64,000 nucleotides of DNA from Glebionis coronaria (Eukaryota; Streptophyta; Magnoliopsida; Asterales; Asteraceae). The stretch is from positions 500,175,627 through 500,239,626 of the forward strand of contig CM046881.1 of the NCBI GenBank assembly GCA_025667525.1, given 5' to 3'. The first letter of the stretch is position 1; each line of letters starts with the position of its first letter. The notes below the pieces were generated by a model. The model saw only the letters and a list, made by a program, of their open reading frames with translations. It did not search any database and was not told the DNA's origin. This document shows positions 1 to 13,279 of this stretch, one piece after another. A program made the translations under genes and the position numbers.

Positions 1-1860
1 TCGTCCCTTCGATTTGGGGTGGTACATAGTACTCTCATCAAGGTTCGTTCTCAATGATTTCTGAGCAAATCTCTAGAAATTTGATGCGAAGCGAGGATCT
101 TGATAAAGATGTTCGATACAGGCACACTATGTTTACATAACTCTTTTGCATTTATCATTAACGGGAATGATATTAGCAGATTTGGTCAGTCTGTCGACGA
201 TGACCCAAATCGAATCAAATTCAGATGATGACCTTTGCAATAGCTAGACGTTTACTAATGTATGAGGCGATGTCTGCCTTCATAATTGCCATTAGTACAA
301 CTTCTTCAGACAAAGATACATTTAGTCAAAAATGACATACATATAATACTTATACTTACAATTTCCAACATAACTATATCTCACAATCCTCCATATTTAG
401 ACAATCACATGTGGTCTTTAAAACATTTAACGCTATCGGCTTCTCAACTCTAATGGTTCACACTAGCCGTGAAACCTTTCACTATTTATATTATCCTTTT
501 TACAAACATTGTTTATTTTTATATCGTTCAGCAATTTATTTTGCACCTTCAATATTAAGGAACACATCCTAATTGATTCTTTATAATTTCTACATAATGT
601 GTCAGTATTTATATTCATTTTTCCTGATGATATAGTTATCATGTCCATATTTATTCAAAAATTATTTCTTCACATTTTCTGAGTTTTAGTTTCTTCTCAA
701 CTATCATCTTTATCCGTTTTACTCAATCCGTCGTCTAAAACGTCGATAATTATTATGATTAATTAAATAATTATTAGTTAATTTTTATGAAGCGTAAACG
801 TAAAAGTTTTAAATTTCTTAGTTCGACCAATTATATAAAATGTTCAAAAATAAATTTGAATTAAATTAACACGATTTTTGTTGATTTATCGAAAATAATT
901 AATAGGATTCGTAAATGTTCGAAAAATCTTTGGTTATACTGTGGTCAAAATTTTCTTAGTTTGAAAAGCGTAAATTATCGTTTCAAATTTCAAGTCATGG
1001 TTTCAATGGTTTCCTCAATCCCTTTGAGGTTATCTTGAGGTATACACAAACATTTACCCCTAAACAGAAGTTTAGTTAAATGGTTTGTGTATAAGGTAAT
1101 AATCCCTTAAAATCCTTTGTTAAAACATTTGTCAAAATATATTTGCACTTTCTTTTTAGTATAACTCAAGGTCTTAAATGACTTCTAAATTTTGAAGAGT
1201 CAATTTATATTCCATTATCTATTAATCACATAGTCAAATAATGTAAGGGTTTAAGTCTTTAATCACATATCAATTATTCAAGGTTCAGGTTTTCACTGTT
1301 CGGCCAATTCAGGGCAGTCTATAAATAATTATTAACTCATTCTTATTCAGATAAACAAACATATAGTCCTTAATGATCACGAACATGAATTTATCAAATT
1401 ACAGCCTACACACGTGATTCACCAAATTTATGAATACTACATGTGTATTAGTCAATCCAAACGACATCACGTGAAACTCATAATGTTCATTACAAGTTCT
1501 GGATGTGGTGATTGGAATAGATAATCTCTTTCGCAGATGCGAAGTTGATGATAACCATGTCGTGAATCAAATCTTAAAAACATACACTAGAACCTTGTAA
1601 ATGATCGAACAAATCTTCCAATTCGAGATATGGATATCGTTTTGGATTGTCAATTTACTCAGTTTACAGTAATCTATAAACATAAGGAATGATAACACCA
1701 TAGCTCTTCATGATGACAGGCTTGGTATAATAAAATCTTTCTTCGAAAACTCTCTCAGTTGTACGGTAATTCCTTTAATTTAGATGGTGCTGACGTACAG
1801 TGCACAAGCCACAGGTGCAACACCAGGAATGTAATCAATACCAATTTCAACTTGCCTTAA
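1..1860 (-). pseudogene. Decayed Ty3/gypsy pol (RT to integrase) of element 1
   Basis: Read on the minus strand, about 1860-1795 gives a string like GIDYIPG followed by PVACA, the start of the plant Ty3/gypsy RT domain. About 200-1 gives integrase-core motifs (VDRLTKS near 180-210, then HGVPV-type sequence near 100-130). Order on the minus strand is RT then integrase, as in Ty3/gypsy. No frame stays open: the motifs lie in different frames separated by stops, and the middle (RT palm to RNase H) is too eroded to recognise. Part of the same decay is shared with element 2, including the shift between the HGVPV motif and the following QDPRF-like string. It is a relic, not a gene. Confidence 0.75.
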
Positions 1861-4507
1861 TGGCAAAAGTCTACGTAATTCATTAACAAATACTTACTAA
1901 AGTTTCAGATCACATAAACATCTTCTAATAAATTCATCTTAGGTTCTTCCTATATTACAATATCTATAACTAGTTCACAACCATTCACGGTATGATTTCA
2001 AGTCTTAATACAGGATATGATCATCCATCAATAATTATTTAGATCACTTTTGATGATCAACATCTTATCTTTTCGGGGATTTCTACTCGAGTTCCCATCA
2101 ATTAAGACAATGTCGTCATGTCATAATCAATCAATCCATTCTACTGGCATTACCAACTTTTCAGTTCTATTGCCGTCGATAAGATATGAACTTCTCAAAA
2201 GTCTAATAATAACTCATAATCCTTCACAAGTTCAAGGATATATGGAGACACAACTTTCATCTAAAGAGTAAGGTCAACGCAAAATCTATGCGAGAGAATT
2301 TCAAATCAGATACAGACGAAAACATTTAATGAATATTAATATATCCCATGTTTTCATAATTCGAGTACGCATTCGAAAGCTCCTCGGATCGTTATCCAGG
2401 TCATTCAAATGAAATCAGATCATAAGAAATGATAAGAACGTCAATACATCCAGTCGGGTATCAACATTAGGTAATCAGATACTTTACCTAAGAATTTCAC
2501 TACGGGAGAATTAGACAAGAAAGAATTGTCAATTGTCAAATAAGAAAATTTCCACAGATGAGTAAATTCGACTCAGAAGAATAGATGCTACAGGCACATA
2601 TGTAGGTGTTCCTAACATTATGTCCTTATTTCTCACTTCTTGCAGATCTCATAAAATTTAATCTTTCACAATCTTCGAATAAAATGTAGTGTTTATTCAT
2701 TATTTTTATGGTGACTACTAATCAGCCTTGCATGGTTACTTCCAAATTGTATGTAGGCGCGCAACCATATACAATTCCAAGATTAACGATGCAATACTCA
2801 GTTCGTCAAAATTTTATCATCATGTTTATAATAAAAAACATTTTCCTGCTTAATTCTTAAATAAGAATCAAAAATAAATTTACAACGATTTTCTTTGTTA
2901 TGAAAACAATTAAGTTTTTCCAAGGTGTTTTATAAACAACTTCATTACAATAACGATCACTTATAAATCTTACTTTAAATAATCCTTATGGTGATGAAAA
3001 TTCAATTTTTCTCAAGGGATACTGTTTTATCTTATAAAAACAATGAGTGATCTACAAAAGAGTGATGAAAGCTTGTTCACCAAGAATTAACTACGATATG
3101 ATAGGAAATGAGCTTAGCCAAATAATCATGAGGTTCATGACCTCGATGGCACTCAGGAAGAATAATCCACAACGTATCTCAAATCAAGATGAGTACTTGT
3201 TCAATGGTTGCATCACTAATGCGAACATTAGGATGAAGCAATAAGAGATAGATAACATCGATACATGTAGAATTTAGCAATCAAAGGTAGTCTTTTCATT
3301 AATCACAAACAAGTCAAAATTGTACCGTAACACATTACATGTCACTATGTCATACAATTCTCGGAACTCATCCTATCAACTGATGTCTCAGTTAAGTTAG
3401 GGATTACTTTTAATAGATACCACAATGAATACTAATCTACAAGAGTCATTAGGTGTCCTGCCTGTCCCGGAAAATCCATCGGTCCCAATTCAGAAGAAGA
3501 TTTCTTCAATTTATTTATTGGACACTGGGCATCCTCATTAGTGGACAATGGCCTAGGAACAACACTTAACACAAACCTACAATCAATTAAATCCTTATAA
3601 TTCAATCACAGAACTTAATGACTTCCTCTTAATAATCTCATATTCCGTACAGGTTAAATTTTACTTTATTCAAGTTTCAACCAATTTTATACTCAATTCA
3701 ATATCCTACCTTATTCTCCAATACTTTCAATCTTATTCTGCGGCCTTGTAAAGGAAATACAATCTCAATATGAATCAACACTTAATTTCCAATCCTATTA
3801 GCTCTTACAACAACAATTATCAAATGAGTCTTTAATATGAAATGACTTGATCATTCAACTAGACTTCTCGGAAAGGTACTAGTGGCATGAGGCTTTTGGG
3901 TAATGGTTCCAATGACAGCCTCAAGTGCAACATTCACCCTTTCGATTTCAAATTTAAGAATTGGATGACAACGAATCAGATGACATCTTTCTAGGTGATA
4001 ACGTTTTGTCAAACTCCACTCTATAAGAAAAGATCGTCATAACATCGATATCAAATTTAATCTCGCCAATTCTTCTTCAATATCACAATCAACTACTATC
4101 TACATTTCTACGAATATTAACCATTTGTTGGGATCATAAATATACGCAACTTGGTTTAGATCTAGGATAGCTAGAATTCCTACGAGAATAGCTTCGATTA
4201 AATTACTAGGGGATTTAGGGCGCATTGTGACAATCTACGTCGTATAAATACCTCGTATAAATATCAAAATAATCATCAAACAATCATGTAATAAAATTAC
4301 ATCATATATATATAATCCAAGTTATATATATATATATATTAAAATAAGACTTCTCAGTCTGGTCTTGTCGGTAACTCGGGAATTCTTCGGCACCGTTATA
4401 GTCAAAAGATTTTTAGACATTTTTAGAAAAATGTTTATAGTTAAATGATTTTGAAATGTTTTATTCAAAACCTTAGCTTTAAAAATCTTTCGTTCTCTAT
4501 AACGAGA
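1861..4507 (-). other. Decayed 5' internal (gag-side) region of element 1
   Basis: This is AT-rich sequence between the primer site and the RT fossil, where gag and protease should be. I could not recognise a gag zinc knuckle or protease motif. Short open frames here (for example 3047-3244) recur almost unchanged in element 2 (20641-20838), but they run antisense to the element and look like chance frames in related repeats. Confidence 0.6.
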
Positions 4508-4519
4508 GCTCTGGTACCA
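4508..4519 (-). other. Primer binding site, tRNA-iMet type (element 1)
   Basis: On the minus strand the bases just after the 5' LTR read TGGTACCAGAGC. This matches the common plant primer site TGGTATCAGAGC, complementary to the 3' end of initiator tRNA-Met, with one mismatch. It lies 3 bases from the LTR and fixes the element's orientation. Confidence 0.85.
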
Positions 4520-4522
4520 AAC

Positions 4523-7500
4523 TGTAACACCCCCAAATTTATACAACTCAATACAGCGGAAGACTAGTTGGTGTTACGGGATAGCACATTACTCACATCA
4601 TAGACAACGCATAAAAATCGCGTCGTTTATTAATAAAGCATTTCCATTCATAAATATCAAAGTTACATAGGTCCCAAGTCATATTATTTCATACAAGTTT
4701 TACAAAGAATTTGAATGGAAAATATTGTTTAGGTGCGGGCCATGAATTCTTGTCGTCTTCCCGAGAATTACCTTCAAGTACCTGAGATAAAACATGTTAA
4801 AAGAAAAGGTCAGCGATAACGCCGAGTGAATTCATAGAGTTTAATAAACCATCAATATAATATCGGTATAAAATTATTACCGAAAATCATTTTGTACAAA
4901 TCATTGTAATAGGCCATAAAATAGCCAAAATCATTTTATACAAATCCTTATCGAAAATTATAATATAGGCATTTGCCTTAAAAATCATTATACGAGCCAA
5001 TGTCGTAAAAACATCATACAATACGTCTTATGACGTTGTATGAAAATAAAAACAGTTATATGAATATGGTTATGGAAACCAAAACACGAACATAATATCA
5101 ATAGTATGACCCTGTATTGCTAGTCAGGCAACACATCGTAATTCAGTGCGTCTAGTAGTATTTTGTTAACTGGATTATTATAAGTCGCATGACATTGTTA
5201 CCTTACTAAACCAACAACGGGTAGCTAACCCGATACTCAATTTGCCCATCTAAAGTAGCGTGTCGTCACAAAGGTCACGCTATGGAAATCTTCTCATACA
5301 TAAATTCGCTTACCAATCAATGTGGCACGACGGGGATCAACCGTCAAGGCGCGAACTGGGGTGATCGTCCCCAAATAGTACTATTATATGCACAAGCGTC
5401 TACCAACTCCCGGTAGTTCACAATTCATGCTAATGGGACTTTTAGTGACATAACCTAACTTTAATAATCCATTTTATTTCATCTATCGGGTCCTTTAATC
5501 ATTTATCAGGTCATACAATCGGGTCATTCAATCATACGGGTCCAAATCAATAAACAAACAATCGGGACAAATGGTGTCCTATTTTATAAAAACTAACATG
5601 TTATCTCCCTCGCGGGTTTATAAAACATTTATAAAAACATTTAAAAGAGTGCGAGGCTATGAACTCACGTTGAGGTGGGAAGGCGGGTGATCGGCAATTC
5701 GGACGTACGGTACGTGCTTCAATCACGGAAACCTAGACAAATAATACTCGGTCTTAGACTCATGTCCAATGACTTTATAAAAATAACAATTATGTATACA
5801 TATGATGATTATATATATATGATGATCAATTGGGTTTACATATTCTCGTTTACTCATTTTAGTGTTATATGTCGATAATTTTTATACTAGTTTACTAGTT
5901 TTACCTTTTTACACGTTTTAAGTCCAATAAACTTATTATAAGTTATTTAACTTGTTTTAATCTATTTTGTACTTATATTATCAGTATTTAAGCTTTCAAG
6001 TTGGGCCCAAATGGGTTAAGCCCACTAAGTTCTTTTTATGAGTGTTTATCTCATTGAGTCCAATTATTAGCCCAAGTATTAGTCCAATATGTTTACTTAG
6101 CTCGTTAATGTCCGTATGCCCTATAGTTCGGGTTTTATCGGTTTTTACTTGTTATACATGTCTATATATCAGTATATAAGTTTTATAAAGTTTTCATTAG
6201 ACGGGTCCAACCATCTAAGTTTTATTTAACAAAAACGTTAATTTTACGGCAATAGCCGAAAAAGTCGTAAAAATCATGTTTATAGTTTTATATCTTATAA
6301 AACTTAACAAGTTACCATTTTTATAAAATGTACACTTATTTAACCTTTTACATACTTATATAAATATAATTCATAAGTTAGTGGGTTTCCATTTATATTT
6401 TTGAGTGCTTATATAATAGTATTATACTTTATTTTTAAAAAATCTGATTTTTATCTTTACTTTCACCAAAACTGCCATATCTTGAGTTCTATATGGAGAT
6501 AGAAGCTCAAATTTTTATCACATAAACTACATGATATGTGATACATTTAACTCTACTATAGCTACTGTTGAATAATCATTTAAGTATTTTCTAAAAATCG
6601 TCCAAAACAGTAACCTCAGATTTATACCCTTAACTTGTTTTGATCATATCTCACTCATTACAATGATTCCATTGCATGGCCAACTCTCACATGTGTACAA
6701 GACCCATAGCTTACTGTAAATCCATTCTACTTCATCATTTTATCAGTTTACCACATGGTTCTTTACTGTTTTATACAGCCATCAAATTTAACCAAGATTT
6801 TAACCTTGTTTCTTATAGTCTTTCATCTTTTTAATCATGTTTATCAACACCAAATCCCCACATAACATTTTTATCATCATATAATCATCATATACATATA
6901 CAATAAGAAATAAAATACATGTTTACATAATCAAAATAACAAGAAGATGAGGAGGACAATCTCTATACCACCATTAGTGATGAAAAGATGAGGTTTTTGA
7001 TGAACAAGACTTGGTTCTTTTTATCATATCTTCAACTTGGTAAATGAACTTCTTGGGTCCTTCAAATGGATGAATATCTTCATTAAGATCAGTCTAGGAA
7101 CTCCATGGAAACTCCTTTCCACATGTTATAACCACCTCCAATCTTCATCTTTTCAATGGGTTTTCATCATATGTAAATTATACATATGATTTATGGTTGA
7201 TTTTTTTGATCAATGGTGGTGTTTTTGATGAATGATAGACGTTCATAAGGAGTAGAGAGAGAGAGTGTGTGAGTTTTGCATGTAACAAAGTGAGGAAATG
7301 GTTTAGTGTAGGTGGTTTTGTGGTTTTGGTGGAAGAAGTAGCTTACAAGTTAAGCTTAAAAATGACAAGTGTAGTAGTAGTAGCTACAACTTGACACCTC
7401 AAAGGGTGTGGTGGAGTAAGCTTGGCCATCCCATGTGTGGGGTGGGCAAGTGTAAAACTTGTCCCATCCCACTAATTTATGGGTATTCCTCGATTATAGT

Positions 7501-7973
7501 TTTCTCGATTTGCGTGCCCTCAGGTCGTTTTACGAAAAATGTTTTTATAAATTATGAATCAACGGCACAAAACGAATCTAATAAATATTGTCTCATCAAA
7601 AACGGAGTTCGAAGACGTAAATACGTAATCCTAAGGTTTCCGGTTTAGTCATAAAGGACGTTAAAATATTCACGTAAGTCCTATCTCTTCTCGTAAATTT
7701 GTGAGTTTATGAACTAACTCAAATTTAAAATCCCAAAATAATATTCACGGATAAATTTATTTTCCGAAATGTCGGACTGTCACCAAAAACGGTGTATGTA
7801 AACGTAAGCACGTAACGTATAATCCTCCGGTTTAGACGTAGTCGATGCTACTTCAAGACGTAAAATCGAAATTTCTTCCCAAAAATAAGTGAGTTCATAT
7901 TATAACATTAAAATAATAGTTTCAAATAAATATTGAGAATAAAATATAAACCATAAATTGACGGATTGTTACA
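4523..7973 (-). repeat. 5' LTR of element 1 (3,451 bp)
   Basis: On the plus strand it starts TGTAACACCCCC and ends GATTGTTACA. The same start and end occur in the two LTRs of element 2 at 13280 and 22097, and the three copies align along their whole length by eye. One edge is the primer site and the other is element D sequence. It contains a tandem CGGGTCAT-type motif near 5484-5550 and a short GA run near 7256. The copy of the GACGG/CCGTC inverted repeat seen in element 2 is broken here (ACCATCT instead of ACCGTCT, near 6200-6220). Confidence 0.9.
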
Positions 7974-8757
7974 CAAGGTATGAGGATAAATATATCCAAG
8001 TCCGAAAAGGAGGCGGATCGTTGTATATCAAAATCCAAAGTAAAGATTGAAGAAAAATGATGAAGTCGTGGTCCAATATGAAGAATCTCTCAAAAACGTC
8101 AAGTGAAGAAATTCCAAATATATGAAGAGAAGACCATAATTTCGAGAACGTCTTCCCAAGATTTGAAGTATGAAGTACATGCCAAATATCGATCCGAGAA
8201 AGGTCTCAAGTCGTGAAACGAGTTATGCCAAGATATGAACTTAAGGAGATACACGAGAAGCCGTTTTAAAAGACTTTGTCCTTCGGCTAACTATTGATCA
8301 AATCGTGCTACTTTGCTTTCGGACTAATAACTACTCAAATAAGTCAATATGAATCACTTGTGATCCATGACAAATAGATAAAAAAATGCTAGTAACCCAT
8401 TTTCCTTTCATAATAACTAGGATTGCGGGGAGAAAAAGTATTACACAATTTGGACGTATGAGTAGTGTTAGCATTGAGACTTGTACCAACAATGATCTCG
8501 TTTTTGCACTTAGCATGGAATGTATGACAATCAAGGATGACGAAGTTTACTCTAAGGGACATTTACTTGTTTTTATTCTTTGACCCTAAAAGTCACTTTT
8601 TGTGATGAAAATCATACATTATGTCTTTACACATCATCGTAGTATGTTGCAAGTCTTTTACTTTTCAATAAAGGTTATTAAAATTGAACTTTGGTGATGC
8701 TTAGATACTTTATTCTAGCATTGCGTGAGGGCACAGCAATGGCTTAGTATGGGGGAG
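7974..8757 (+). other. 3' non-coding tail and polypurine tract of element D
   Basis: No gene is supported here. The sequence is collinear with the end of element A's internal region and includes a block shared by A, B and D: a TGAGTAGTGTTAGCATT string, GATGAAAATCATACATTATG, and a roughly 50-base block ending in the polypurine tract AGTATGGGGGAG at 8746-8757. Short frames on both strands (8331-8534, 8386-8583) overlap each other and are not conserved as proteins. Confidence 0.8.
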
Positions 8758-11700
8758 TGATGAGATGGTATTTATACATGATCTCATCGTTCTTTTCGGG
8801 CTTTAAATGCATAAAAATGTCATAATATACCATATATATGCTTGTGTTTGTTTACTTGTGTATTTTAGGTATGGATATCGTGAAAAAGACAAAAGATCAC
8901 AAGATACAAGGAAAAACAGACACGAGAAACGAAGCCGTACAAAGAACCGGGCGAAAATTCAACAAATACCCTTGAAGACTTGAAGACAAACAAGATTGAT
9001 CCTCAATTATTGAAGAAATGACACTTAAAACCCTTGTATATTAATAATTACAAGTTTGGTCCCTTAAGTTTGTCAAAATTACACAAAAGGTCCTTCAACT
9101 TTGAAGAAATGGCAAGATTAGTCCCTCAACAAATCCAAATTGCCAACAATGGTCCCTCATGAAGTTTAAGTTGCATTAAAGACCTTTGAAGATCAACATT
9201 GTCCAAAATCAGCCCTTCAAATATGCAAAAGTTCTAAAAATAACCCTTGATACACCTTTTGGAAAGTTTTGTGCAAAAAATGTCAAGTTGTGAAAGTTAA
9301 ATACAAAGGGAATAGAACTTTGTGGCTGAAAAACGTTTTATACATGTTTTCTGAAAATACAAGGGTTAAACATGGGCATTTGAAACATTCAAACAAGAAA
9401 TGCACCAAACACTTCCCCAATCCTACAAAAACGGATCAAAACATTTACTATTCACCCTTATGAACCCAGTTTTACCTTCACTTAAAACAAAGGGTAAATA
9501 AAAATTACCCACACCCACACTTGATTCGCATGTGCAGAAACTAATCCCACACACAAAACCCTCACTCCCACTACTCCCTGGACCCCACACTCAACGTTCT
9601 CAACAAATGAAAACACAACTTGTCCTCCAAGTAAAATGACGTGGCCAAATCAACAGCCTAGACTCTTTGCTTCATAACAAAGCTGAAATGAACGTCCAAG
9701 ATGAATTTGAACAGCTCATTCCATCAAAACGTCTAGAAGGACTTAGGGCATTTAGGGAATTTCACTTCTAGGGTTTGTGAATAGTGTTTAGCCAGGCATT
9801 TGCCTATAAAAGGAGACCTCAACATGTGAGAGTCCCTTTGTTCCAGTTTTAGGCTATTATCTTTGTAATTCCTTTTTAAGCTTAAATAAAATTTGAATTT
9901 CTGAAATTGTGAAATCTCTTTTAGATTTAATTAAAAGTTTGGTGTTTGAGTAGCCTAATTCTGAGTTCCATTTGATTGTTAAGGCCTACCTTAATCTTGT
10001 GGTTAAGGCACGTCTTGGTTCATAAGGTTTTTAAGGTTTGAATACCTTGAAATCCTAGGTTTTGTTTTGGCTTATTTTGTGTACTAACCCTTGGCCATTA
10101 GCTATAAGCTCTTACATGCTTGTTGACACCAAGCTAGTGAAGGGATTAGAGCCCTTGGTTGAGTTGTTTGCTGCTTGTGTTGAAGATATAAAGTCCTTGA
10201 GGTTCTACTTTGAACCATCAACCAAGGCAGTTTGCATCATCTTTGTTGAAGTACCTTGGTCTTGTTCTAGTTGTTGAACAAGGTCCAAGGAGCATTGCTG
10301 GCCTTCCTAGGATGTTGTGGAAGGCAGGTATAATCCCTTGATTAAGATTCCTCTCAAAATTTCATGTTTATGACTGTTTTTGATTTGGTTCTTGATTTTG
10401 AGTATTTGTGTTTGAGCTGGTGATTTTTGAGTTTGATTGTGTTAGTTGCTATTGTTTAAGTGTTTTTGATCATTAAAATCAGTAGGTTATTAGTTAAAAT
10501 CACAAGTTTCTTTGTTAAGTGGTAGATTAAGGAGTGTTTGGGTTTACTGCATAAGTTAGGATTGTGGTTTGTTAAGTGCTTGTTTTGTGTAAGCAAGTGT
10601 TGGTATCTGTTATTTAGGTGCTAGTGTTCATCTGTTTGCAGGTTTTGAGGATTTGATCACATAGATTCATTATTTGGCTATAAAATCTTTAAAAATTGGT
10701 AAAATTGGCTAGGATTTTGAGGACACCTAGATCTAAGCATAGGCTAGGGCTAACAAGTGCTAAATCTTAGTTAATCACATCAGGGAAGAAGGATTTGAGG
10801 CTTGAAATTGGATCAAGTGTCAAGTATATCAGCAAACTTGTTTTTGCATATGTTCATTGTTCATCAGTAACTTTTCATGCTTTGATCTTGTTGTTTACTT
10901 TGATTCAGTGTTTGATTCTTGTTGCTTTGTGTTTGTTCTTAGTTTATATAGCTTGTGTATGCATCCTGTTAAGTTTGGTTGGCTTATTATGGCTAAATCT
11001 GCTTATTAAGTGCTTAACAGCTTATTTCCATATCTGGTGCATATCTGGTGACTGTTTGGCTTATTGTGGCTTACTGTGTGAACCAGTTTGTGATTTTATT
11101 GTTGCTTTTGACTCCTTGTGGTTCACTGATCACAAGGGTGCCTTTGTTTCCAATTGAATCAAACCAGAACTCTCAAATAAGCTTGGTCAAATAGTCAAAG
11201 CAGTGGGAACTCCTTTCCCCTGCTAGTTGCCACTGCTAGTGTAAAACTGGTGTCAGCTTATTAATAAGCTATAATAACTTATTCCAACCTGAAACAACTC
11301 TGTTTTTGTAATAGGTGCTCATATTTTGACCCATTTGTTCATACTGGAGTATTTGGTGGGTTGACTTTAGGGTTTGACTAGAAAACCAACTCCATTGACT
11401 TTTACATAAGTTCATTTGTGCTTATTCTGGCTTATTGGTTGTGCTTAATGGATTTTTGTTGATTGATTTTGCTTATTGAGTCCATTTGAAAGCTTTTGTA
11501 AGTTGAATCAAGTCCTGAGGTGCCCTAAATCTCTAAAACGACTATTTTGTCTTTTAGTGAAATTTTTCTTTGCTTATTTCTGGCTTATTGAGTGAGCTTT
11601 TTCAAAAATTCTTTTTACAGATCTCATAATCATCCCAAAAGAAGGTTGTGTGTCAAATTAGAGCTTATGGCATTAGCTTATGACTTAATGGGCTGAAAAG

Positions 11701-12693
11701 CCCAATAAGAATAAGCTGTTTGTTAAATAAGCTATGATAAGCTCATTTTCAGCTTTTGGGCCTTTAGAGTTTTGTTCTTAGAATTGAATTTTAAGTCAGA
11801 TAGGGCTTTTCCAAGTCAATTGGGCCAAGTTTGACTTTTTGGGCCCAAAAGCCCAATTTGGTTGACTGTTTTTGGTTTTGGCCCATTTGAGGGCCCAATA
11901 GGGGTATTTTGGTAATTTCACTTTGATTTTCTGATTATTTAGGTTAAAATAAACTAGTTTTCAAGTTTTTAGAATTTTTTTTAATTTTTGGATTTTTAAT
12001 ATTATTTTATTATTATTTTATTATTATTTTTAAAATTCCACATTTTCCAACTTTTTACATTTTTCTTAGGTTAATTACATTAAAATAGGAATTTAGCAAC
12101 TTTTAGAATAATTTTATCACTTTTAGATTAATTTTTATAATTATTTTAAGTTTTAATAGTTTTTAAATCATTTTAAATAGTTTTTGTTAGTCTAAAAATT
12201 TCTAAAAATAGTTTTTAATCTTTTTAGGTCATCTTAGAGGTTTACCAATTGAAAAATCTTTATTTGGGCTTTTTGATAATTTATTTGTTTTTTAGGGCTT
12301 TAATTAGCATTTAAAAATTGAATATTTAATTATTTAAAAGGTTTGAAAAAGTTTTGATCATTGGTAAACTCTTAGTTTATTATCTTTGATTTTTGGTGAA
12401 TTTTTGGTAATTTTTAGAATTTATTTTTATTTTTGTGGTTTTTAAGGTTCTACGTCTTAACTTTCTAGTAGTGTTTATTTTTATTTTTACGTCTTCGTTA
12501 TCTTATTTTCTCATCCCCTTCTAAACCAATCATTAATCACAAACATTTAACAAGTTTTTCACACACATATACCTCCTTGGGAAACTAACTTGGAATCCAT
12601 AAGGGTCATTAGTGTTGATTTTCCTAAATCATCACTCGATACTTTCCCTATTTACCCTCCTTTTCCTAAAGGTGTGGTAAAACACTACAATCA
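8758..12693 (+). repeat. 3' LTR of element D (3,936 bp)
   Basis: It starts TGATGAGATGG directly after the polypurine tract and ends ACTACAATCA. No primer site follows, so this is a 3' LTR with flanking DNA after it. Its first stretch is shared with the LTRs of A and C. Farther in, it matches the reverse complement of LTR C (for example the block near 11640-11720 against 32755-32850). The U5-side half is dense in GCTTA/TAAGC words. A 120-codon open frame at 10795-11157 lies wholly inside the LTR and is not treated as a gene. Confidence 0.9.
9805..9811 (+). promoter_or_regulatory. LTR promoter TATA box (element D)
   Basis: TATAAAA is followed by GGAGACC and, about 30 bases on, CCCTTTGTTCCAGTTTT. 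The same arrangement occurs in LTRs A and C and, slightly changed, in B. An AATAAA lies about 75 bases downstream (near 9885), so the likely R region is short. The start site itself is inferred. Confidence 0.7.
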
Positions 12694-13279
12694 ATGATTG
12701 GTTTGCATATGCGGGAGAAATGATTTTGATTGTGTGCGAGATTTGTGTGATGTTGTTGAATCGTTTGAATCTGTTTACTTTTATGATTTTGCATTGTTGT
12801 CTTCGATTTGTACATCTTGGAAACTACATAAATGCAAAAAACATAGAGTTAGTATAAAATATTTATAAATATGAATTCTAATACAAGTATATTCAGCCAC
12901 CAATCCAGAATAATATTTATAATATAATAGAACAATATTTACAACACAACAATAGAACTTTAAGACAACAATATATATAAACAAAACTTTAAGACATGAA
13001 CCGACAACAACTTTAAGACATGAACCAACAACAACAACAACTTAGTTTACTAATTATATATTCTTCACTTATTGATCAGGTTATCGACACATAAAGTCGC
13101 TTAACATGAGCAGATGATTGAATCTCTTAAGCGTAACTTTTTTTTGTAAAAAAACACATGAAAAACATTTTTCCCGATCGTATGTCGTTATTATGGGACC
13201 TTAAAAGGCTACATATTTGTCAAAATTTGACACTTTAATTATAGAGCGACAACGACACCGACAAGTGACATTTCATGTG
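12694..13279. other. Flanking DNA between element D and element 2, nothing recognised
   Basis: AT-rich sequence with no convincing coding frame; 12781-12984 (minus) is open by chance and low in complexity. It resumes at 25554 on the other side of element 2. The last five bases, ATGTG, are the left copy of element 2's target duplication. Confidence 0.6.
13275..13279. repeat. Target site duplication of element 2 (left copy)
   Basis: ATGTG directly before the left LTR equals ATGTG at 25549-25553 directly after the right LTR. A 5-bp duplication is usual for Ty3/gypsy integrase. Confidence 0.9.

Larger units (their letters stand above)
1..7973 (-). mobile_element. Element 1: Tekay/Del-like Ty3/gypsy retrotransposon, left part outside window
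   Basis: This is a minus-strand LTR retrotransposon whose 3' end, including its left LTR, lies before the window. Visible parts are a decayed internal region (1-4522), a tRNA-iMet-type primer site (4508-4519) and the 5' LTR (4523-7973). The internal region is collinear with that of element 2: base 1 corresponds to about 17567. It carries the same fossil reverse transcriptase and integrase motifs. The right flank is an Athila-like internal tail that also occurs uninterrupted at 48697-49479, so this element inserted into element D. The bases after the LTR, CAAGG (7974-7978), should be one copy of the target duplication. The Tekay/Del label rests on pol motifs and primer type. I found no chromodomain, so the clade is inferred. 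Confidence 0.85.
7974..12693 (+). mobile_element. Element D: 3' end of an Athila-like element
   Basis: This is a plus-strand element broken on the left by insertion of element 1. What remains is the 3' non-coding tail (7974-8757), a polypurine tract (8746-8757) and the 3' LTR (8758-12693). The tail is almost the same as 48697-49479 of element A (784 against 783 bases). The LTR beyond its first few hundred bases instead matches the LTR of element C. No coding sequence of D is in the window; its 5' part would lie to the left of element 1's other LTR. Confidence 0.85.

Noticed and set aside
3047..3244. Conserved small gene shared at 3047-3244 and 20641-20838
   Set aside because: It is antisense within the same retrotransposon internal region; the similarity is that of the element copies.
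10795..11157. 120-codon hydrophobic open frame as a membrane protein gene
   Set aside because: It is inside LTR D; the Leu/Phe/Cys-rich translation follows from the GCTTA/TTG-rich repeat content, and LTR C does not keep the frame.
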